NCBI RefSeq assembly: GCF_004322855.1
Contig: NZ_CP036402.1
Location: forward strand, 806,001 to 870,000
DNA from: Egibacter rhizosphaerae
GTDB lineage: Bacteria; Actinomycetota; Nitriliruptoria; Euzebyales; Egibacteraceae
Direction of reading: 5' to 3'
Length of the DNA stretch: 64,000 bases
A program made the position numbers and the translations under genes. Positions 27,628-36,014 of the stretch are shown piece by piece. The notes below the pieces were generated by a model, which searched no databases, was not told the origin of the DNA, and saw only the letters and a list, made by a program, of their open reading frames with translations. The stretch's first letter is position 1, and the number at the start of each line of letters is the position of its first letter.

Positions 27628-28782
27628 ATGGCGCGCGATGACCTGTCGACGCTGCTGCGCGCTGCGGCGCCGACCACGAACGACGACACGGACGTCGACG
27701 CGCTGTGGGCACGGGGCCGTCGCCTTCGGGCTCGCCGGCGCGCCGGACAAGTCACTGCGACGGTCGCGGTCATCGCGGTGCTGGGAGGTGGCCTGGTCAC
27801 CCTCGCTGGTGGCCAGGACACCGCGATGCGCTTCGGCGGCCCACCTCTGCCTGAGGGCGTCGAGGTCGCCGAGGGAGTGGCCTCGGAGCCGGCGCCGAGG
27901 GTTGGCGGTGTGGACTTCCAGCGAGTCGCCGCTGGCGCCGACGAGCGGGAGTGGGCAGTCCTGGTCCAGCGTTCGGAGTTCGTCGAGGGGGTCCACGTGC
28001 GAGTCGAGGGAGTCGAAGAGGGAACCGCCGCGGTCCTTCCCGCCCCGGAGGAGGCCCTGGCCGCCACCGTGCAGGAGATCGGCGACGCTCGATGGGTCGT
28101 CGCAGCGCTTGACGCACCCGCAGAGCGGGCCCGCGTGCACCTTGCGGATGGCAGCGCGTTCCCAGTCGACACAGTCGACAGCGGCCTGGGATTGGAGCTG
28201 GCGGTCGTCCGTCTTCCGTATGACTCAGAAGACGCCGAAGCCGACACCTCAGTGGAGGCAGTTGAGGCCCTCGACGAAGACGGCGGCGCGGTCACGCGGG
28301 TAGCGGGCGACGAGCTTGCTCATCCCGCGGTGGGCTCGCCGAGCCCGTCAGCGCTCGAGGAGTTCGCCAGCGGCGAGCACGACGGCGACGACTGGACGCT
28401 GGAAGTCGACGTCGATGGACAGCACCTGCCCGCCGAGTGGACGGCGGTGCAGCTACAGGTCACGGTCGACTGGGCTCGGGCGACAACCACGGTCAGCTGG
28501 CAGGTGGGGGGTCACCCCGCGGCGCCCTTCCGACCCGGACTGGTCGACGCGGACGACGCCCCGCTCCTGGTCAGCGGCTGGGCTCCCGACGATGCCCACG
28601 TCGTGCGAATCCACCACGCCGACGGCAGCGTCACCGAGACCGCCGTCCACCGGCCTTCAGGCAGTCCGTTTGCCTTCTACGCGTCGCCGGCTCCCGCCGA
28701 CGACGACCATGCGACAGCGGGCGTCGTCCGCGTCGAAGCCGTCGACGTCGGCGGCGACGTGGTGGAGCACTGGGAGCACTGA
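27628..28782 (+). CDS. Single-pass membrane protein, probable anti-sigma partner
   Basis: A 384-residue protein. A short cytoplasmic N-terminus (MARDDLSTLLRAAAPTTND) and Arg-rich stretch precede one transmembrane helix (VTATVAVIAVLGGGLVTLAGG). An acidic extracellular part of about 320 residues without a recognised domain follows. Its start lies inside the end of the sigma gene, the layout of a sigma/anti-sigma pair. No zinc-binding HxxxCxxC motif is seen, so it is not a standard ZAS anti-sigma factor. With the sigma gene destroyed, this protein is probably an orphan. Confidence 0.75.
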   Translation: MARDDLSTLLRAAAPTTNDDTDVDALWARGRRLRARRRAGQVTATVAVIAVLGGGLVTLAGGQDTAMRFGGPPLPEGVEVAEGVASEPAPRVGGVDFQRVAAGADEREWAVLVQRSEFVEGVHVRVEGVEEGTAAVLPAPEEALAATVQEIGDARWVVAALDAPAERARVHLADGSAFPVDTVDSGLGLELAVVRLPYDSEDAEADTSVEAVEALDEDGGAVTRVAGDELAHPAVGSPSPSALEEFASGEHDGDDWTLEVDVDGQHLPAEWTAVQLQVTVDWARATTTVSWQVGGHPAAPFRPGLVDADDAPLLVSGWAPDDAHVVRIHHADGSVTETAVHRPSGSPFAFYASPAPADDDHATAGVVRVEAVDVGGDVVEHWEH

Positions 28783-29253
28783 CCGACCAACGGTGTGGCG
28801 GTGGCATCGCCGGCGCGGAGCGAAGGTTGCCATGGCCGACCCCTTCGACCATGGGGCCCAAGTCCCGCCCCGGGGGAGACAGCCCAGCCGCAATCGGAGC
28901 CAGGACGCCGAAACGGAAGGCGCACGCCAGCCTGGGCGCGGACAGACGGTCGTCGAGTGGCGGGCGGGCTACCAGGGCCACGGCCGCCAGGCCCCGGGCT
29001 GGAGCGCCTTGGAGTTGACCCGGTTAGCCGCTCCCCCGCCGGTCCACCCCGCCGACGGCGGGGCTGCCATCGTGCCCGCACAGCCGCCGCCGCGGTCCCG
29101 AAGCCCGCCGGCGAGGCCACACGCCCCCAGAAACGACGAAGCGCCGCCCCGCACGGGGCGGCGTCTTCGTGTCTGAGCCCACAACGGGCTGTCATCCAGC
29201 GGGTCGCCCAGATTCCGTCAGCAACACGCCGGCATTCTGTGCGGACCCCTGTG
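28783..29253. other. Intergenic region before the tmRNA 3' end
   Basis: About 470 bases with no gene supported on either strand. It contains a large hairpin at 29136-29170 that can terminate transcripts from both sides, and the second copy of the imperfect direct repeat (29211-29256). Confidence 0.55.
29136..29170. terminator. Bidirectional terminator-like hairpin
   Basis: ACGAAG and CGCCGCCCC on the left pair with GGGGCGGCG and CTTCGT on the right around a short loop, with one bulged base. It lies between the plus-strand membrane protein gene and the minus-strand ssrA, and could serve both. Confidence 0.6.
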
Positions 29254-29256
29254 TGG
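29211..29256. repeat. Imperfect direct repeat, copy 2, at the tmRNA 3' end
   Basis: Partner of 25511-25556, same register without gaps. It covers the bases just downstream of ssrA and its last two or three. tmRNA 3' ends are common integration sites, so this may be a decayed attachment-site pair. Confidence 0.5.
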
Positions 29257-29605
29257 AGGCGGCGGGAGTCGAACCCGCGTCCGGATGTCTCGTCCTCGAG
29301 AGCGGCTACGAGCGTAGGTCCCGGCTGGGTGTCGGGCCGCCGCGCTCCGGGACCAAGCGGCTCGGCGGCCTTACCCCGCTAGCGTGTCCCGGCAGACCCG
29401 CGGGGGTGATCTGCCGGTAGAGCCTGGCTATGACGTCCGGTCCCCCAGCCCAGGCAGCCGAGGGCGGACGGGCGGCTTAGTTAGGCCGCCAGGGCCACGT
29501 TGTCGTCGGCACCTATTGGTCGCCAGGCAGTTTTACGGGATGACCTGACATGCCCGGCTCGCTCTCTCGAGGTCGACCGACACCCGTCGAAGCCTGATCG
29601 CCCCC
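29254..29605 (-). ncRNA. ssrA: tmRNA (ssrA), tag ADDNVALAA
   Basis: The 5' end GGGGGCG at 29605 pairs with CGCCTCC at 29255-29261 to form the tRNA-like acceptor stem. The T-arm GGGTTCGACTCCC is at the 3' end, and a CGACGGG typical of tmRNA 5' domains is present. The reading frame at 29481-29510 encodes Ala-Asp-Asp-Asn-Val-Ala-Leu-Ala-Ala then TAA, a standard proteolysis tag. The genome does not encode CCA after the discriminator (CAC follows), so CCA must be added. It rescues stalled ribosomes with SmpB, whose gene lies 154 bases upstream. Confidence 0.95.
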
Positions 29606-29643
29606 GAATTGGTGCTGCGTCCCTCACGGGCCGCAGCAGCCCT

Positions 29644-29671
29644 ACTCTACACCCCTCAGGTGGCGCTGACA
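29644..29671 (-). promoter_or_regulatory. Possible ssrA promoter
   Basis: On the minus strand, TGTCAG and TAGAGT are separated by 16 bases, about 40 bases before the mature 5' end of tmRNA. A short precursor leader would be removed by RNase P. This is a weak match, supported by position. Confidence 0.4.
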
Positions 29672-29759
29672 GCGGGGCGGACCTCCGCCGACCGGCAATG
29701 GGCGTGGAACGCGCCACATGGTCGTCGTGCGGCTTCACCGCACGCGGAGGACCGTGACA

Positions 29760-30248
29760 CTACTGCTTGCCCTTCGCACGCTGGGCCAGCGTGCGCTCGA
29801 CCTGGCGCTTCGCGTCCTTCTCGGCGAGGTCGCGGCGCTTGTCGTGCTGGGCCTTCCCGCGCGCGAGACCGACCAGGACCTTCGCCTTGCCGTCCTTCCA
29901 GTACATCTTCAGCGGCACCAGCGTGCGCCCGGCCTCTCGACTGAACTCGGCGAGCCGCTCGATCTCGGCGCGGTGCAGCAACAGCTTGCGCTCCCGGGTC
30001 GGCCAGTGGTTGTGGATGTTGCCGTACTGATACTCCGGGATGTCGGCCTGCAACAGCCAGGCCTCGCCCTCCTTGATCGTGGCGAAGGCGTGCTGGAGCG
30101 ACACCTTGCCCGCACGCAGCGACTTCACCTCGGTACCACGCAGGGCCAGCCCCGCCTCGACGGTGTCGAGGACCTCGTAGTCGAAGCGAGCCCGCCGGTT
30201 CACGGCGATGGTGTCGTCGTCGCGCTGCTTCGCGCCCTTCTTCGCCAT
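29760..30248 (-). CDS. smpB: SsrA-binding protein SmpB
   Basis: A 162-residue protein with the full SmpB pattern: NRRARFDYEVLDTVEAGLALRGTEVKSLR, then PEYQYGNIHNHWPTRERKLLLH, and a basic C-terminal tail (KRQVERTLAQRAKGKQ) that enters the empty mRNA channel. It delivers tmRNA to stalled ribosomes. It lies directly upstream of ssrA. Its ATG overlaps the stop of the protease gene (ATGA), so translation is probably coupled. Confidence 0.95.
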   Translation of the reverse strand: MAKKGAKQRDDDTIAVNRRARFDYEVLDTVEAGLALRGTEVKSLRAGKVSLQHAFATIKEGEAWLLQADIPEYQYGNIHNHWPTRERKLLLHRAEIERLAEFSREAGRTLVPLKMYWKDGKAKVLVGLARGKAQHDKRRDLAEKDAKRQVERTLAQRAKGKQ

Positions 30249-31531
30249 CAGTTCGCCCCAGCGATGATCTGCCGCAACTCCTCCTGCGCGGCGTCCAGTT
30301 GCTCGTCGGGACCGTTCTCGGCCTCCGCGGCCTCGTCCTCGTCCACCTCGACCAGGCGATCGGGCTGGACGCCGATCTCCTCGATCGACTCGCCGCTCGG
30401 CGTGAAGTACTGCGCGTTGGTGAACTTCAGGCCGGAACCGTCCGAGAGCGAACGGATCGCTTGGACCGTGCCCTTGCCGAAGGTGGGCTCGCCCACGAGC
30501 TGTCCGCGGCCGGCGTCCTGGATCGCCCCCGCGACGATCTCGGAGGCACTCGCCGAGCCACCATCGACGAGCACGACCAACGGGGCGTCGACAGCGTCGC
30601 CGGAGGCCTCGAACGTCTCGGCCTCGTCGCTCGCCTCCACGGTCACGACCGGACCCTCGTCGACGAAGACGCTCGCGACCTCGACGGCCTCGTTCAGGAG
30701 ACCGCCGGGGTTGCCACGGAGGTCGAGGACGAGGCCGTCCGCGCCATCGTCGAGCAGCCCGTTCACCGCCTCGCGCACCGTGTCGCCCGCACCGCTGGTG
30801 AACTGGTTCAGTTCGACGTAGCCCTGACCGTCGTCGAGCAGTTCCGCGTCGAGCAGCGGGATCTCGATCTCAGCGCGCCCCACGTCGAAGTGGAGCTCCT
30901 CCCCATTGCGCTCCACGCCGATGCTGACCTCGGTCCCCTCGTCGCCCCGAACCTCGTCGACCACCGAGTTGATCGGCGCGTCACGGACGTCCTCGCCCTC
31001 GACCTCGACGATCTGGTCACCGCTGCGCAGGCCGGCCTCCTGCGCCGGGCTCCCCTCGAAGACGGTGACGATGAACAGGCCGTCGGGCGTCTCCTGCAGC
31101 TCCATGCCGACACCGGAGTACGTGCCGTCGAGCGACTCCGAGAAGGTCGCGTACTCGGCCGGCTCGTAGAACTCGGCGTACGGGTCATCGAGTTCCTCGA
31201 GCATGCCGTCGATGGCCGCGTCCAAGAGCTCATCCGCGTCCGGGGCGTCGACCGCGCCCTCGGTGAGCTCCTCGAAGGTCTCGATGAGCGGCGCGAGCTC
31301 CTCGGGATAGGGGTCCGACGTCGCCTCCGTGCCCGCCCCGGTCGCATCGACCACGCCCCCTGAATCCTGTTGCAGGCCCCAGAGGTACGCGCCGTAGGTC
31401 AATCCGCCGACCAGCGCGACGAGCAGGAGCACGACGAACACGCCGAGGAGGCGCCGCCCTCGCCGCTCAGGTCGGTCCGCGCCCGAGGTCTGCGGCGGCT
31501 CGTTCGTCGGGGGATCCGCCGGGTTGTCCAT
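30248..31531 (-). CDS. ctpA: S41-family C-terminal processing peptidase
   Basis: A 427-residue membrane-anchored protease. One transmembrane helix (LLGVFVVLLLVALVGGLTYGAYL) lies near the N-terminus. A PDZ domain (GVGMELQETPDGLFIVTVFEGSPAQEAGLRSGDQIVEVEG) and a tail-specific protease core follow. The catalytic Ser is in DGGSASASEIVAGAIQD and the Lys in VGEPTFGKGTVQ. It cleaves C-termini of exported proteins. ATG 31531 (MDNPADPP) is preferred because the upstream reading is low complexity. It is cotranscribed with smpB. Confidence 0.92.
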   Translation of the reverse strand: MDNPADPPTNEPPQTSGADRPERRGRRLLGVFVVLLLVALVGGLTYGAYLWGLQQDSGGVVDATGAGTEATSDPYPEELAPLIETFEELTEGAVDAPDADELLDAAIDGMLEELDDPYAEFYEPAEYATFSESLDGTYSGVGMELQETPDGLFIVTVFEGSPAQEAGLRSGDQIVEVEGEDVRDAPINSVVDEVRGDEGTEVSIGVERNGEELHFDVGRAEIEIPLLDAELLDDGQGYVELNQFTSGAGDTVREAVNGLLDDGADGLVLDLRGNPGGLLNEAVEVASVFVDEGPVVTVEASDEAETFEASGDAVDAPLVVLVDGGSASASEIVAGAIQDAGRGQLVGEPTFGKGTVQAIRSLSDGSGLKFTNAQYFTPSGESIEEIGVQPDRLVEVDEDEAAEAENGPDEQLDAAQEELRQIIAGAN

Positions 31532-31710
31532 ACCGCCAGCGTGCCATGCCGACGAACGCCCTGCGGATGCGCGAGCCCCAGGCGAGACGAACCGCACGCC
31601 GGGTGACAGGGGACGCCGAGCGACCCTCGTCCGCGGGGCGCGCCGAAGCGCACCATGCGCGATGTGCCAGGGCCGTGGCAACGTAGCCCCCGGCGTCGAA
31701 AGGAGACCTC

Positions 31711-32598
31711 ATGAGCCAGGACGCCGTGCCGGCCCGCGGCCGACGCGATGCCGCGGTGACGGTCACCGACGAGGTGGTCTCGAGCTTCGCGGAGACCCGA
31801 GACCCGCGGCTGCGCGAGGTGCTGTCCAGCCTGGTTCACCACCTGCACGCCTTCGCCGAGGAGGTGCAACTGAGCGAGCGGGAGTGGCACCAGGCCGTCG
31901 AGTTCCTGACCCGCGTCGGGCACACCACGACCGACGACCGGCAGGAGTTCATCCTCCTGTCCGACGTCCTGGGCCTGTCGATGCTGACGATCGGCCTGAA
32001 CCAGCCGGAGGGCGGCGGCGTCACCGAGGCGACGGTCTTCGGCCCGTTCTTCGTCCCGGGCTCCCCGCGGATCCCGCTCGGCGGCGACGTTGCCGGGGAC
32101 CCCCCCGGCGAGCCCTGCTGGCTCGAGGGCACGGTGCGCGACGAGGAGGGGCGGCCGGTCGCCGGCGCGCGCGTGGAGGTCTGGCAGGCCGACGACGAGG
32201 GTCTCTACGACGTGCAACGCGAGGGCGCGCCCACGAGCGGCCGCGGACACCTTTTCACCGACGAGCAGGGCGGGTACCGCTTCTGGACCGTGCGGCCGTC
32301 CCCCTACCCAATTCCCGACGACGGGCCCGTGGGCGACCTGTTGAGGGCCACCGGCAGGAGCCCGATGCGCCCCGCCCATGTCCACTTCATGATCAGCGCC
32401 GACGGCTACCGCACCCTGGTGACCCACGTCTTCGCCGCCGGCGACCCGCACATGGCGACCGATGCCGTGTTCGGGGTCAGGTCTTCGCTGATCACCGAGT
32501 TCGCCGAGCGCGCTCCCGGTCCCGCCCCCGACGGTTCCGCGATGGAGGCCCCGTGGTACGAGGCCTCGTTCGACTTCGTGCTCGCCCGCGACGCGTGA
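31711..32598 (+). CDS. Intradiol ring-cleavage dioxygenase (hydroxyquinol/catechol 1,2-dioxygenase type)
   Basis: A 295-residue non-haem Fe(III) dioxygenase. The N-terminal helical dimerisation domain (EVVSSFAETRDPRLREVLSSLVHHLHAFAEEV) matches the hydroxyquinol 1,2-dioxygenase branch. The iron ligands are expected at Tyr in DEGLYDVQ, Tyr in SPYPIP and the two His in RPAHVHFMI. It opens the aromatic ring between two hydroxyls in central aromatic catabolism. It is alone here: no maleylacetate reductase or regulator gene is adjacent, which is unusual for this pathway. AAGGAG precedes the ATG. Confidence 0.88.
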   Translation: MSQDAVPARGRRDAAVTVTDEVVSSFAETRDPRLREVLSSLVHHLHAFAEEVQLSEREWHQAVEFLTRVGHTTTDDRQEFILLSDVLGLSMLTIGLNQPEGGGVTEATVFGPFFVPGSPRIPLGGDVAGDPPGEPCWLEGTVRDEEGRPVAGARVEVWQADDEGLYDVQREGAPTSGRGHLFTDEQGGYRFWTVRPSPYPIPDDGPVGDLLRATGRSPMRPAHVHFMISADGYRTLVTHVFAAGDPHMATDAVFGVRSSLITEFAERAPGPAPDGSAMEAPWYEASFDFVLARDA

Positions 32599-32601
32599 GG
32601 G

Positions 32602-34137
32602 CTAGAGGTACGGGGCCGGATTCACCGGGCTGCCGCCCTCACGCACCTCGAAGTGCAGATGGGGGCCCGTCGACACGCCCGTCGAGCCGACGTAGCCGAT
32701 CACGTCGCCCCGGCTCACGGACTCCCCGGCGGAGACGTTCAGGGACGACTGGTGCGCGTACAACGTGGACAGACCGCCGCCGTGGTCGATCACGACCGTG
32801 ATCCCGTAGCCGCCCCGGCCCCCGGCCTGCACGACCCGACCGCCGTCGGCCGCACGGATCGGCGTTCCAGTCGGCGCCCCGAAGTCGATGCCGGCGTGCA
32901 AGCGTTGCGTGCCCAGCACCGGGTGGGTGCGGTACCCGAACGAGCTGGTGACCGGGCCGCCCACCGGCCGGGCCAGTAACCCGCCGCCCCCATCGGCGCC
33001 GGAGGAGGCACTGGAGTCGCTCCCACCGGATCCGGGGGAGTCACTGGATCCGCCCCCACTCCCCGAGCCCGCATCGTCGTTCCCCGAACCGTCGCTCGCC
33101 GCCTCGCGCTCGGCCTGCTCGCGCTCGGCCTGCTCGCGCTCGGCCTGCTCGCGACGCTCCTGCTCGCGACGCTCCTGCTCACGGCGTTCGATCTCGGCAC
33201 GGCGTTCGGCCTGCAGGTCCTCCTGCTCGTCGGCGAGTTGCGCCAACTCGGCCTCGAGGGCCTGGCTCTGCCCCTCGAGCTCGCCGACCAACCGGTCGTA
33301 CTCCTCCTTGTCGGCTTCGAGCTCAGCGAGCACCTCCTCCTGGCGCTCACGCTCGACGGCCACGGCGTCGCGCACGTCCTGACGCTCCTCGCGCAGGGCG
33401 GCGACACGATTCCGCTCCTCCTCGGCGGCGCGCTGCTCCTCGACCTCCTGGTCCTGGAGCTCCTCGAGGTGTCCCACGCTCGCCGAGATCTCGTGCTCGA
33501 GGGTGCGCATCCGCTCGATCGCGGCGAGATCGCTGTCGAGGATCGACCGCACGAGGCCGCTGGTGCGCGTGAGCTCGTTGAGGTCCTGAGCGTCGAGCAG
33601 GGCGTCCGCGTAGTTGCCCTCCCCGCTCATGTACGCGCTTCTGACCCGCTCCGCGAACAGATCCCGTTGTTCCCCGAGCTCCGCGCGGGCGGCGTCGAGC
33701 TCCTGCTCGGTCTGGATCAGCTCGCTCGTGGTCTGTCGGAGCTGCTCCTCGGCGGCGGCGAGCGCTTCCTCCGCGCTCTCCACCTCCCCGGTGAGCGTGT
33801 CGAGCTCCCCGTTGAGCCGGTCGAGCTCGGACTCGATCTCGTCGAGCTCGGCGTCCGCCTGCGCGTGGCGGTCCTCGATGTTCTCGAGCTCGTCGCGCGC
33901 GCCCTCGAGGTCCTCATCGACCTCCTCGACGTCCTCCTCGACGTCCTCCTCGAGCTCCTCGAGCTCCTGTTCCCGCTCGTCGAACTCGTCGAGCGCCCCG
34001 GCGATCCCGGGCACCGCCATGAGCGTGCCGGCCAGCAACGTCGCCACGAGCACGCGCCATGCGCCGGCCACCACGTGTGCCGCCTGGTCACCCGCGACGC
34101 GAGGGCGATCCTGCCCGCCGCGCGGTTCCTGCTTCAC
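32602..34137 (-). CDS. Exported coiled-coil M23 metallopeptidase, FtsEX-associated type
   Basis: A 511-residue exported protein. After a signal segment (RVLVATLLAGTLMAVPGIAGA) comes a coiled coil of some 300 Glu-rich residues. A Ser/Gly linker follows, then an M23 peptidase domain (about 395-511) with HAGIDFGAPTG, LSTLYAHQSSL and GPHLHFEVREGG, whose His and Asp bind zinc. This is the layout of the EnvC/RipC group, amidase activators or peptidoglycan hydrolases gated by FtsEX. The ftsX and ftsE genes lie just upstream on the same strand, which strongly supports that partnership. The GTG 34137 start has GAGGAG seven bases upstream. Confidence 0.9.
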   Translation of the reverse strand: MKQEPRGGQDRPRVAGDQAAHVVAGAWRVLVATLLAGTLMAVPGIAGALDEFDEREQELEELEEDVEEDVEEVDEDLEGARDELENIEDRHAQADAELDEIESELDRLNGELDTLTGEVESAEEALAAAEEQLRQTTSELIQTEQELDAARAELGEQRDLFAERVRSAYMSGEGNYADALLDAQDLNELTRTSGLVRSILDSDLAAIERMRTLEHEISASVGHLEELQDQEVEEQRAAEEERNRVAALREERQDVRDAVAVERERQEEVLAELEADKEEYDRLVGELEGQSQALEAELAQLADEQEDLQAERRAEIERREQERREQERREQAEREQAEREQAEREAASDGSGNDDAGSGSGGGSSDSPGSGGSDSSASSGADGGGGLLARPVGGPVTSSFGYRTHPVLGTQRLHAGIDFGAPTGTPIRAADGGRVVQAGGRGGYGITVVIDHGGGLSTLYAHQSSLNVSAGESVSRGDVIGYVGSTGVSTGPHLHFEVREGGSPVNPAPYL

Positions 34138-34321
34138 CCGACAGCTCCTCGTCGACGTCCCACGTGGGAATCTAACCGGTTCGCGGCCGCACTCGGCGCA
34201 GGAGGAACTGCGGAGCGTCGCGAATGGGTCTCTTACCGCACATATCGGCCGCACACCGGCACACTTGAGCACCGTCGCGGGGCGAGGCCCTGACCAGGCC
34301 GAGGCGGGGGAACGCCGTCCG

Positions 34322-35200
34322 TCAGACCGCGAGGAAGCGCCGCAGGCTGAAGTAGGACGCGAGCGCGGCGAGGCCACCCCCGATGAGCAGCAGCCACGGC
34401 ACCGTGTAGAGCAGCGCCTCGGGGCCGATGAACGGCAGGAACGGCACCTCCGCGTCGAGCGTCGTGACCAGGGTCTCCATCCCGAGCCAGAGCAGCCCGC
34501 CGGCGAGGAGCGCGCCGAGCACACCCGCGACCACGCCCTCGAGGATGAAGGGCAGCCGGATGTACCAGTTCGGCGCCCCCACGAGCTTCATGATGCTGAT
34601 CTGCTCACGGCGGGCGAACGCGGTGATGCGGATCGTGTTCGAGATGAGCGCTGCGGCGGCGACGAGCTGCAGGGCGGCGACCGAGATCGCGCCGAGTCGC
34701 ACGGAATCCATCACCGTGAAGAAGCGGTCGAGCACCTCGCGCTGGTCGCTGACCTCCGACACACCCGGGTAGTCCTCGTACTGGGACTCGACGATCCGGA
34801 AGTTCTCCGGTTGATGCAGACCGACCCGGAACGAGGCGGGCAACAGGTCGGGCGTCACACTGGCCAACACCTCGTCCTGCCCCTCGAAAAGGTCCTGTGC
34901 GTTCTCGTAGGCCTGCTCCTGGGACTCGTAGATGACCTCGCTGACCTCGCTGTTGTCCTGCAGGTCGGCCTCGAGGGACTGCCGCTGCTCCTCGGTGATG
35001 CCGTCGTCCAGCCAGATCGACACCTCGACCTGCGTGTAGAAGAGCCCGCGGGTGAGGTTGACCTGCTCCTGCACCAGCAGACCCGCGCCCAGCAGGGCGA
35101 GGCTGACGGTGACGGTCACCACCGTCGCGACGGTCATGAGCAGGTTGCGGCGGAGCCCGACGCCGACCTCGCCGAGCAGATAGCGGAGCCTAGCCCCCAT
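34322..35200 (-). CDS. ftsX: Cell division ABC transporter permease FtsX
   Basis: A 292-residue protein with four membrane helices. Helix 1 is [25 protein letters not shown] large extracellular loop of about 120 residues ([19 protein letters not shown] ... QREVLDRFF) follows, then three C-terminal helices. The extracellular loop contacts the peptidoglycan hydrolase, here probably the M23 protein encoded next. It overlaps ftsE by 11 bases. Confidence 0.93.
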   Translation of the reverse strand: MGARLRYLLGEVGVGLRRNLLMTVATVVTVTVSLALLGAGLLVQEQVNLTRGLFYTQVEVSIWLDDGITEEQRQSLEADLQDNSEVSEVIYESQEQAYENAQDLFEGQDEVLASVTPDLLPASFRVGLHQPENFRIVESQYEDYPGVSEVSDQREVLDRFFTVMDSVRLGAISVAALQLVAAAALISNTIRITAFARREQISIMKLVGAPNWYIRLPFILEGVVAGVLGALLAGGLLWLGMETLVTTLDAEVPFLPFIGPEALLYTVPWLLLIGGGLAALASYFSLRRFLAV

Positions 35201-35876
35201 AGCCGTACACCCCGCGGACCTGATCGCGTACCAAGTGCCCGTCCTCGAGCTCGACGACCCGTCGGCGCATCGAGTCGACGATGTGCTGGTCGTGGGTCGC
35301 CATGACCACCGTGGTGCCGGTGCGATTGATCCGGTCGAGGAGCTTCATGATCCCCACGGAGGTGTGCGGGTCGAGGTTGCCGGTGGGCTCGTCGCAGAGG
35401 AGGATCCGCGGCCGATTCACGAACGCGCGCGCGATCGAGACGCGCTGCTGCTCGCCGCCCGAGAGCTCGTGGGGGTACGCGTGGTACTTGTCCTCGAGCC
35501 CCACCAGCCGGAGCACCTCCGGGACGGTCTTGGTGATCTGGTGACGGGGCCGCCCGATCACCTCGAGCGCGAAGGCCACGTTCTCGGCCGCGGTCTTGCG
35601 TTCGAGCAGCTTGAAGTCCTGGAAGACGCAGCCGAGCTCGCGTCGCAGGCTCGGCACCTTCCACGACTTCAGCCGGGAGAGGCGCTTGCCGGCCACCCAG
35701 AGGTCACCCTCGTTGGGATCCTCGTCCTTGATCACGAGCCGGATGAACGTGCTCTTGCCGGAGCCCGACGCCCCGACGATGAAGACGAACTCGCCCTTGG
35801 CCACCTCGACGCTCAGGTCGGACAGCGCCACGACCCCGTTGTCGAAGACCTTGGTGACGTTCTCCAGGCGGATCAC
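35190..35876 (-). CDS. ftsE: Cell division ATP-binding protein FtsE
   Basis: A 228-residue ATPase with Walker [10 protein letters not shown], the FtsE-typical [24 protein letters not shown], signature [15 protein letters not shown], Walker [14 protein letters not shown] and H-loop THD. It drives the FtsX-gated activation of cell-wall hydrolysis during division. The GTG 35876 start follows 138 bases after prfB ends. The order prfB-ftsE-ftsX is conserved in actinobacteria. Confidence 0.95.
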   Translation of the reverse strand: MIRLENVTKVFDNGVVALSDLSVEVAKGEFVFIVGASGSGKSTFIRLVIKDEDPNEGDLWVAGKRLSRLKSWKVPSLRRELGCVFQDFKLLERKTAAENVAFALEVIGRPRHQITKTVPEVLRLVGLEDKYHAYPHELSGGEQQRVSIARAFVNRPRILLCDEPTGNLDPHTSVGIMKLLDRINRTGTTVVMATHDQHIVDSMRRRVVELEDGHLVRDQVRGVYGYGG

Positions 35877-36014
35877 TTCGTTGCGCTCTCTCGAACGGGG
35901 GTCGGCTCGGCCTCACGCCTGGGGCTGGTGGCGACCACAGCGGGTCCCGCAACGCACGCCGCACCGTGTCGCCTGGCGAGCCTAGCAGGGGACCGGCTCC
36001 GGCTTCGCAATCGC

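Larger units (their letters stand above)
25989..27641 (+). pseudogene. ECF sigma factor gene broken by an IS element and a frameshift
   Basis: The N-terminal part (GTG 25989 after GGAGG) encodes MAEVPVDLARFCRKQRPQLVGSLGLYCSDVGVAEELANEAL. It is cut by the IS630-type element at 26110-27250. Removing the element and one TA rejoins the frame exactly: ...ELANEAL / ARVCRDWDRVREFDRPGAWAHRVAMNLANSWFRRRGAERR, a normal sigma region 2. A second lesion, one extra base near 27385-27405, is needed to reach region 4 (AVARLPHRRRAVLVYRFYLGYSVAETADAMGASESATKSLASRAVDELR). The gene is thus doubly inactivated, unless the second lesion is a sequencing error. Its end overlaps the next gene, as in sigma/anti-sigma pairs. 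Confidence 0.88.

Noticed and set aside
27304-28782. The sigma partner read as a 492-residue protein from 27304
   Set aside because: The first 108 codons are out of frame with the sigma region 4 sequence they overlap. The ATG at 27628 gives a normal start overlapping the sigma stop.
29254-29300. A tRNA gene suggested by the TTCGA T-arm
   Set aside because: The acceptor stem pairs with sequence about 350 bases away, and a tag frame lies between. It is tmRNA.
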